A stretch of 64,000 nt of DNA, taken from positions 1,054,001 through 1,118,000 of the forward strand of contig CAVZKX010000001.1 in NCBI GenBank assembly GCA_963775975.1, given 5' to 3'. The DNA comes from JANXQG01 sp963775975 (lineage in GTDB: Bacteria > Planctomycetota > Planctomycetia > Pirellulales > Thermoguttaceae). The notes under the pieces are model-generated. The model worked only from the letters and a program-made list of their open reading frames with translations. It searched no databases and had not been told where the DNA came from. The position numbers and the translations under genes are program-made. Each line of letters begins with the position of its first letter. Positions within the stretch are counted from its first letter, which is position 1. Below, in pieces: positions 58,221 through 64,000 of this stretch.

Positions 58221-61136
58221 ATGACCAGAGAATCCACCTTGGCTGCGCTCTTGCTCGCCTTCGGCGCCGTCGCCGTCGCCCCGTGCGGGCCCAATTCGAC
58301 ATCGGCCCTGCAGGGGGCAGACCGGGCTGCTTATCCTCCCCGAGAGCGTCCCCTCAATGCCAATTGGCGTTTCTGGCGCGGCGATGCTGTCGGCGCGGAG
58401 CTGCCGCAGTTCGACGACGCCACCTGGCGCCGCGTGGACCTGCCGCACGATTGGTCCATCGAGGATCTCCCGCCGCGCGATCGCGACCCGCTTTTCGCTA
58501 CCGTCACACTGACACCGGGCGAGTGGCGGTTTTCATCCGGCGACGATCCGGCGCGGTCGAAGCCGGATTTCGATGACGCCGCTTGGAGGACCGTCCATTT
58601 GCCGCAGTCGTGGGATCAACACGGTCAGGCCAACGGCGGCAAATCTCTCGGTTGGTATCGCCGGCATTTCACTGTTCCCAAGTCCGCGGCGGGAAAAACC
58701 GTGCTCATTGAAATAGGTGTCATCAACGGGCAGAACTGGACCTACGTGGATGGGGTAAAGGTGCAGGAGACCGGCGATGACTATTGGTCCAATAACTCGG
58801 TCATGACCCGCTCGATTGAATTGTCGCCGGCTCAGGCCACGCCCGGCGATCACGTCGTCGCCGTGAAAATCAAGGGACCGCCGCGCGGCGGATTCTCGCC
58901 CCCATTTCAGTCATATCGGCAAGCGGCAATCACATCGGCGAGCGGCGTTTCGAAGCCTGCCGGCCCGTCACCCTGCGATCCGGGGCGAAGCGCGGGAAAC
59001 ATCAACACCGGTTATGCTGTCGGCGGCATCGGCTGGTACCGGCAACACTTCACGGTGGGGGCCTCGGATGAAGGCAAGCAGGTGCGCGTAGTGTTTGATG
59101 GCAGCTACATGGAAACCACAGTGTGGCTCAACGGCTTCGCGGTGGGCAGCAATCACTATGGATATTCTCCCTTCGGCTTGGATCTCACGCGGCGGCTCAA
59201 ACCGGCTGGCGAGGAGAATCTATTGGCGGTAAAAGTCGTTAACCAAGGCTCTAACAGCCGCTGGTATTCCGGCTCGGGTCTCTTTCGACCGGTGTATCTG
59301 GAGGTCACGAGTCCCTTGCGAGTTGCGTCTTGGGGGCTGGCCGTCCGTACCGCGGAGATCGGCGCCGACCGGGCCCGTGTCAACGTGGGCGTGGAACTTC
59401 TCAACGCCGATGAGGTGACCGACGCCACAGTCCGCGTCGCACTGCTGGATGGATTCGGGAAAGCCGTCGCCAGCGGAGAAACAACTTGTACCGCTACCCG
59501 CACAGGCACAACCGCCGAGTTGAGTCTGGCCGTGGCCAACCCCCGTTTGTGGTCGCCCGCCTCGCCCGCACTCTATCGTGCGGAAGTCACCGTGTTGGCC
59601 GGCGGCAAGACCGTGGATGTGACCGGCACCAATTTCGGCATTCGCCGGCTTGAATGGAATGCCCAGCGCGGACTGCTGCTCAACGGAGAAGCGATCAAGC
59701 TTCGCGGCGGCTGCATCCATCACGATCACGGTCCATTGGGCTCCGCCTCCTTTTGCGCGGCCGAACAGCGGCGTGTGGCGATTCTCAAGGCGGCCGGTTA
59801 CAACGCCATTCGCTCGAGCCACAACATGCCGGCCGCCATCTTCCTCGAGACCTGCGATCGCGCCGGCATGCTGGTGATCGATGAAGCATTCGACATGTGG
59901 AATCAATCCAAGACCCCGCGGGACTACTCCCGCTTCTTCCCAACGGATTGGCAACGGGATATCGACGCCATGGTGCGCCGCGACCGCAATCATCCTTGCG
60001 TCGTGATGTGGTCTATCGGCAACGAAATCCCCGAGCGTTTTGCGGCCTCCGGCGCGGCCACGGCAAAGAAACTGGCCGATCACATCCGGACCATCGATTC
60101 CAGCCGGCCCATCACCGCAGCCTTCAACAACGTTAGCGAAAAAGCGGACCCCTTTCTCTCCACGCTGAACATCAGCGGCTACAATTATTGCCCGGACTCG
60201 TTCGTGGCCGACCACCGCCGGCAGCCGCAAAGAGTCATGTTGACCACGGAGTCGTTTCCGCGCGACTGCTTCACCTACTGGAACTGCGTCGAGCGGCTGC
60301 CCTACGTGGTGGGCGACTTTGTCTGGACGGCCTGGGATTATCGCGGTGAGTCCGGCATCGGCCACACCATCCCCGAGGGCAAAACCAGTTCGTATCTGCT
60401 GGGCTGGCCCTACTGCAATGCCTTCTGCGGAGATTTCAACGTCTGCGGATTCGTCAAACCTCAGGGACTGTATCGCCAGGTTCTCTGGGATGCCCGCCGG
60501 GTGGCGATCGTCGTGGATGCGTTGCCGCCGGGCCACCACACGACGCCGGATTTCTGGGGCTGGCGTGACGAGTTGGCCAACTGGACCTGGCCCGGCATGG
60601 AGGGACAAACCCGCACGGTTCGCGTTTACGCCAAGGGCGACCGCGTCCGGCTCAAGCTCAACGGCACGGAAGTTGGCACGCAGGCCATCGACAGGCAATG
60701 CACCGCGTCGTTCTCGGTGGTTTACGCGCCCGGAGAACTCGCGGCCGAAGTTTTGACTGGCGGCAAGGTCGTGGCCAAGGAGCGATTGGTTACTGCCGGT
60801 GCGCCTGCGGCGCTCAAGCTGACGGCGGAAGAGTCAACCATCCCCATAGGCACGGACCACGTCGCGTTCATCCTGGTCGAGGCCGTTGATGACAAGGGCC
60901 TCGCGATGCCCATCGCAACGAACAAAGTCCGCGTTTCCGTGGCGGGTGCGGGCACATTGGCCGGATTTGGCAATGGCGACCCGTGCAACACCGCTAGCGT
61001 CCAACAAACGGAACAACTGCTATGGCGCGGCCGGGCATTACTGGTCATTCGATCGGATAACCGTGGCGGGACGATCGCAATCCAGGCGGCAGCCGACGGG
61101 CTGAAAACCGCTCAGATTTCAATCTCTGCTCAATAG
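58221..61136 (+). CDS. GH2-family beta-galactosidase-type glycosidase
   Basis: A protein of 971 residues with an N-terminal signal peptide (LAALLLAFGAVAVA). The GH2 sugar-binding domain starts at about residue 44 (LNANWRFWRG, VDLPHDWSIEDLPP), is interrupted, and resumes at about 262 (GYAVGGIGWYRQHF). The Ig-like and TIM-barrel domains follow: RRLEWNAQRGLLLNGEAIKL, RGGCIHHDHGPLG, NAIRSSHNMPAAIFLETCDR, MWSIGNEIPE (acid/base Glu602) and MLTTESFPR (nucleophile Glu677). Residues about 95-255 are an inserted second jelly roll (HLPQSWDQHGQANGGKSLGW). It would release beta-linked galactose or related sugars outside the cytoplasm. Twelve bases separate it from the GH53 gene. Confidence 0.9.
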   Translation: MTRESTLAALLLAFGAVAVAPCGPNSTSALQGADRAAYPPRERPLNANWRFWRGDAVGAELPQFDDATWRRVDLPHDWSIEDLPPRDRDPLFATVTLTPGEWRFSSGDDPARSKPDFDDAAWRTVHLPQSWDQHGQANGGKSLGWYRRHFTVPKSAAGKTVLIEIGVINGQNWTYVDGVKVQETGDDYWSNNSVMTRSIELSPAQATPGDHVVAVKIKGPPRGGFSPPFQSYRQAAITSASGVSKPAGPSPCDPGRSAGNINTGYAVGGIGWYRQHFTVGASDEGKQVRVVFDGSYMETTVWLNGFAVGSNHYGYSPFGLDLTRRLKPAGEENLLAVKVVNQGSNSRWYSGSGLFRPVYLEVTSPLRVASWGLAVRTAEIGADRARVNVGVELLNADEVTDATVRVALLDGFGKAVASGETTCTATRTGTTAELSLAVANPRLWSPASPALYRAEVTVLAGGKTVDVTGTNFGIRRLEWNAQRGLLLNGEAIKLRGGCIHHDHGPLGSASFCAAEQRRVAILKAAGYNAIRSSHNMPAAIFLETCDRAGMLVIDEAFDMWNQSKTPRDYSRFFPTDWQRDIDAMVRRDRNHPCVVMWSIGNEIPERFAASGAATAKKLADHIRTIDSSRPITAAFNNVSEKADPFLSTLNISGYNYCPDSFVADHRRQPQRVMLTTESFPRDCFTYWNCVERLPYVVGDFVWTAWDYRGESGIGHTIPEGKTSSYLLGWPYCNAFCGDFNVCGFVKPQGLYRQVLWDARRVAIVVDALPPGHHTTPDFWGWRDELANWTWPGMEGQTRTVRVYAKGDRVRLKLNGTEVGTQAIDRQCTASFSVVYAPGELAAEVLTGGKVVAKERLVTAGAPAALKLTAEESTIPIGTDHVAFILVEAVDDKGLAMPIATNKVRVSVAGAGTLAGFGNGDPCNTASVQQTEQLLWRGRALLVIRSDNRGGTIAIQAAADGLKTAQISISAQ

Positions 61137-61147
61137 AAAGGCTTTCC

Positions 61148-62296
61148 GTGGTCCTCCGAAACTTCTTTGTCGCGGCCTTGGGTCTCGCCGCGTTTGCCTC
61201 GACAGCCCCGGGTTTTGCCGCAACGGCGGACGGCCAATTCATCAAGGGCGCCGACCTCTCGTTGCTCCAGTACATCCAGGACCACGGCGTGAAGTACAAG
61301 GAAGCCGATCACGTCAAGGACCCGCTCTTGATCTTCAAGGACCATGGTTTCAATTATGTCCGCCTGCGGCTCTTCGTCGCGCCCGACGGCCGGGACGGCC
61401 AGGTCAACACGCTCCCCTACACGTTGCGGCTGGCCAAGCGCATCAAGCAGGCGGGCCTGAAGCTGCACTTGGACCTGCATTATTCGGACGGCTGGGCCGA
61501 TCCGGTGCACCAAATCATGCCCGCCGAATGGAAGGGCCTTTCCCACGTGCAACTTGTGGATCGCGTGTTGGTTTACACGCGCGAAACCCTGGCTTCATTC
61601 CGCCGCGAGGGCTGCCTGCCCGACATGGTTGAGGTCGGCAACGAAATCGCCAACGGCATGTTGTGGCCAGATGCAGGCCCGCTCGCGGACCCGGCCAAGT
61701 GGAATGACTCGGCCCAGCCCTATCTTAACAATGAGGCGGCCAAGTCGTTCCCTGACGCCAAGTGGGACCGCCTCACCGATCTCCTCAAAGCCGGTATCCG
61801 CGGCGTCCGCGACAACGACCCCAAAGGCGCAGTCAAGATCATGATCCACATCGACAAGGGCGGCAGCAAGAACACGGGCCGTTGGTTCTTCGACAACCTA
61901 CAGCGGCGGAACGTGGCTTTCGACGTGATCGGGCTCTCCTACTATCCATTCTGGCACGGGACTTTGGACGACCTCCGCCAGAACCTCGCCTCCCTCTCCA
62001 AGACTTATTCCAGGGACATCGTCGTGGCAGAAACCGGCTATGACGCCACGGGCGGCACCCAGGACAAGCTCCCGTATCCTCGCACTCCCGCGGGCCAGAA
62101 GGCATTTCTCGACGAGTTGATTCGCGTTGTGGCCGCCACGCCGGATGGACGCGGCAAGGGCGTGATCTACTGGCAGCCGGAATGGATCGCGGGCGGGAAA
62201 TGGGACGGGCCCTCCTGGTCCGGCCAATGGGAAAATCGCGCCTTGTTCGATAATTCCGGCAACATGCGCCCCGCCTTGGAGGCTTTGCACAAGTAG
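61148..62296 (+). CDS. GH53 endo-beta-1,4-galactanase
   Basis: A protein of 382 residues with a signal peptide (VALGLAAFASTAPGFAATA-like start) followed by FIKGADLSLLQYIQDHGVKY, the family's N-terminal signature. Catalytic residues are in MVEVGNEIANGMLWPD (acid/base Glu166) and IVVAETGYDATGG (nucleophile Glu295). NYVRLRLFV, LHLDLHYSDGWADP and GLSYYPFWHG are further family motifs. It cuts beta-1,4-galactan side chains of pectin. The start is a GTG at 61148 with GAAAGG upstream. With the GH2 gene it makes a pair: the endo-enzyme produces galacto-oligosaccharides that the GH2 enzyme could trim. Confidence 0.93.
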   Translation: MVLRNFFVAALGLAAFASTAPGFAATADGQFIKGADLSLLQYIQDHGVKYKEADHVKDPLLIFKDHGFNYVRLRLFVAPDGRDGQVNTLPYTLRLAKRIKQAGLKLHLDLHYSDGWADPVHQIMPAEWKGLSHVQLVDRVLVYTRETLASFRREGCLPDMVEVGNEIANGMLWPDAGPLADPAKWNDSAQPYLNNEAAKSFPDAKWDRLTDLLKAGIRGVRDNDPKGAVKIMIHIDKGGSKNTGRWFFDNLQRRNVAFDVIGLSYYPFWHGTLDDLRQNLASLSKTYSRDIVVAETGYDATGGTQDKLPYPRTPAGQKAFLDELIRVVAATPDGRGKGVIYWQPEWIAGGKWDGPSWSGQWENRALFDNSGNMRPALEALHK

Positions 62297-62340
62297 CGTG
62301 CGATGAGCTAGTTCGACCGGCGGGGTTCTCGAGGCGCCGG

Positions 62341-63645
62341 CTACTCCGTGACCTTGATCGGCAGATTACCCGTTGCCGCGCCGTCGTGCGCGTTCCGCAC
62401 ATAGCAATACAGCCGGTAGACGCCGCGACCGTCCGGCATCCTGAGAGTCACCGCCTGCTGCCCGTTGCGGTGGATGGCCTGGGGAAACGAGCGGGTCGGG
62501 TCGGCGCTGGAGTTGTCGACCGTGAGACCCGGTTGATCCAAGCAGAGCTTCCACTCGATCCGCAGCCTATCGCCCTTGGGATCGCTGGCCTTGACCCGCG
62601 CGGTGACGGTTGCCCCTCGCCCTACTTGGTCCTCGCTTGTCAGTGATAGTTTCTCTATCACCGGGCAAGGATGCTCCGGCGGTTTGCCGGACCAGAATTC
62701 CTGCATCGTGTCGGCGGAAGCCAGACGGCTGTCATCGGGAAGCAACATGCCAAACCAGGTGGGCGTCGCCTCGACCTTCCAACCCCAAATGAACGCGTAG
62801 GAACCGAGGCAGAGGTCCGAAGCGCCGAGGACCGACTTCTCGTAGGTCGTGCGATAATACCGGGCCTTTTCCGTGCTGGTTGGCTCCACAGGTATGCCGA
62901 AGGCGTTTCGCCCAATCTCCCAAGTGCCGGGCGGGCCGAATTCGGTGATGATAAACGGTTTCTTGCCGCCCGCAGCATGATATCGAGCGGCCAGCGACGG
63001 GCCGCCGCCGTAGGTGTTGATGCCGATCGCGTCGATGCTGGGGCAATATTGGTGGATCTTCTGCACCTTCTTGTCGCCAATCTCCGCGATGACAGTCATC
63101 ACCGGATGCTGGGGGTCGATCTCGTGGACCATCTTGGCAAGGTCCTCGATACTCTTCCAGAGTTGCGGGGTGTTATTGCCGGAGTTCTCCATCTCATTGC
63201 CGAGGCCCCACATCAACAGCGCCGGATGGTCCTTGTAACGCAAGACGGCTTGCCGAACTTGCTCCTTTTGCTTCTGGACGCTGGCGGGCTCGTCATAGTT
63301 GAATCCGTGTTCCTTGTGCCCCAGCCACACGCCGAGAGCGACCCTCAGCCCCAACCGCTGGGCCTCGTCGAGTTCTTTTTGCGTCGTGGGGCCAACACCC
63401 CAGGTGCGGAAGGAGTTTCCGCTGCATTGTGCCAGCAGCGATTTCGAACCTCCGCCTCCGGCGCCGCGAATGTAAAAAGGAGCGCCGTTGACCTGCAACT
63501 GGCTCTTGCCGCCCAATTGCACGATCTTGACCGACGACGCTTGCGGAGGCAGTGCTGATTGCCCTTGGGCGGCACACGTGAGCGATGCCAGCGCGGCGAG
63601 CGCCGCCAGCGCCGATAATCCGAGAGTTCTCTGACGAGCGTTCAC
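62341..63645 (-). CDS. Secreted clan GH-A glycosidase (GH2/GH5-like TIM barrel)
   Basis: A protein of 434 residues with a signal peptide (LGLSALAALAALASLTCAAQ). The barrel begins LQVNGAPFYIRGAGGGGSKS, then LGLRVALGVWLGHKEHGFNY, YKDHPALLMWGLGNEMEN (acid/base Glu151) and KPFIITEFGPPGTWE (nucleophile Glu235), with FIWGWKVEATPTWFGM near the barrel end. The last 100 residues form an Ig-like domain (VTARVKASDPKGDRLRIEWK). The closest form is the TIM barrel of GH2 beta-glucuronidase relatives, but the N-terminal GH2 domains are missing. The substrate is unknown. It runs convergently to the GH53 gene. Confidence 0.85.
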   Translation of the reverse strand: MNARQRTLGLSALAALAALASLTCAAQGQSALPPQASSVKIVQLGGKSQLQVNGAPFYIRGAGGGGSKSLLAQCSGNSFRTWGVGPTTQKELDEAQRLGLRVALGVWLGHKEHGFNYDEPASVQKQKEQVRQAVLRYKDHPALLMWGLGNEMENSGNNTPQLWKSIEDLAKMVHEIDPQHPVMTVIAEIGDKKVQKIHQYCPSIDAIGINTYGGGPSLAARYHAAGGKKPFIITEFGPPGTWEIGRNAFGIPVEPTSTEKARYYRTTYEKSVLGASDLCLGSYAFIWGWKVEATPTWFGMLLPDDSRLASADTMQEFWSGKPPEHPCPVIEKLSLTSEDQVGRGATVTARVKASDPKGDRLRIEWKLCLDQPGLTVDNSSADPTRSFPQAIHRNGQQAVTLRMPDGRGVYRLYCYVRNAHDGAATGNLPIKVTE

Positions 63646-63699
63646 GTTTAGCCTTCCTCAAGAGCGTGACTTATTCTATCCCATCGGGTTCGGCCTTTT

Positions 63700-64000
63700 C
63701 TACAGGCTCCAACCTTGGCGATACGGAGGCGAGTCAACGAGGACGTTGGCCTCGGGAGAGTTGGTGAAGCGGGCCTGCTCGGCATTCCATTCCAGTTTCG
63801 TCCCCAGCATTTTGATGGCGATGACACCTAGCAAGGCGATTTCGGTCAATGGACCGCCGTAGGAGAAGTCGGCGCCGGCCTTTTGTCCTTCTCGAATGGC
63901 GCGTGCCCAGTCCTGCTCGTGCCCGCCGCGGGGAACGCGCGGCAGGGTTGTGGCCGGCCGTTTATAGGCGCGCATGGCGGATTCCGGAATGATCCGCACG
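63700..64000 (-). CDS. Gfo/Idh/MocA-family oxidoreductase, C-terminal part
   Basis: The frame is open to the window edge, so the start is outside. The visible 100 residues are the usual ending of planctomycete members: DWARAIREGQKAGADFSYGG, PLTEIALLGVIAIKMLGTKL, EWNAEQARFTNSPEANVLVD and PPYRQGWSL. The NAD-binding Rossmann domain lies beyond the edge. These enzymes oxidise or reduce sugar derivatives; many planctomycete forms are exported, but the signal region cannot be seen here. Confidence 0.88.
   Translation of the reverse strand, partial: VRIIPESAMRAYKRPATTLPRVPRGGHEQDWARAIREGQKAGADFSYGGPLTEIALLGVIAIKMLGTKLEWNAEQARFTNSPEANVLVDSPPYRQGWSL

Noticed and set aside
59220..60698. 492-codon minus-strand frame opposite GH2
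   Set aside because: GH2 catalytic motifs are on the plus strand; the antisense frame has no recognisable motif.
1..64000. CRISPR arrays, rRNA genes, phage structural genes, toxin-antitoxin pairs or secondary-metabolite clusters
   Set aside because: No regular direct-repeat array, rRNA sequence or characteristic genes were seen anywhere in the window.

Overview
The window looks like chromosomal DNA of a GC-rich planctomycete (Planctomycetota). Markers are a DUF1559 pseudopilin-like protein, giant strand-repeat surface proteins ending in PEP-CTERM sorting tails, a LEPR-XLL-type N-terminal motif, two ECF sigma / FecR anti-sigma pairs whose anti-sigma factors carry lectin-like domains, and a Gfo/Idh/MocA oxidoreductase. 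Genus cannot be assigned from the sequence.

Layout. 1-2559: 3' end of a PEP-CTERM surface protein overlapping a DUF1559 gene. 2560-7150: an integration scar around tRNA-Ser(GCT), with integrase fragments on both sides, an intact IS91-like element (transposase plus tyrosine recombinase) and a truncated short-chain dehydrogenase. 7305-21183: ECF sigma, FecR-LamG anti-sigma, giant PEP-CTERM protein, then a GH74 xyloglucanase-type multidomain protein. 21643-22804: PAS histidine kinase. 23268-41350: fifteen tightly packed minus-strand genes for acyl-CoA catabolism, a thiamine-diphosphate decarboxylase, riboflavin precursor synthesis, NDH-2, cytochrome bd, an EmrAB-type efflux pair and a small conserved protein. 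41351-44468: gene remnants and small proteins. 44469-46438: aminotransferase plus nitrilase/omega-amidase. 46568-47899: secreted PQQ-type propeller. 48477-54760: a second giant PEP-CTERM protein on the minus strand, divergent from a second ECF/FecR pair that leads into GH2 and GH53 glycosidases (55298-62296). A clan GH-A glycosidase and a partial Gfo/Idh/MocA gene close the window on the minus strand.

How it fits together. Both ECF/FecR modules sit beside a giant surface protein and plant cell wall glycosidases (xyloglucan, galactan and beta-galactoside type). A transmembrane anti-sigma factor with an extracytoplasmic sugar-binding-like domain is a plausible glycan sensor; this is inference. 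The minus-strand array would oxidise acyl-CoAs and pass electrons through NDH-2 to a cytochrome bd oxidase, with a riboflavin gene embedded among the flavoenzymes.

Caution. About a dozen otherwise normal genes need one or more small indels to be read through, many of them in short homopolymers and most densely between 20 and 34 kb. I treat these as one gene each and flag the break points; whether they are sequence errors or real decay cannot be settled from the sequence alone.
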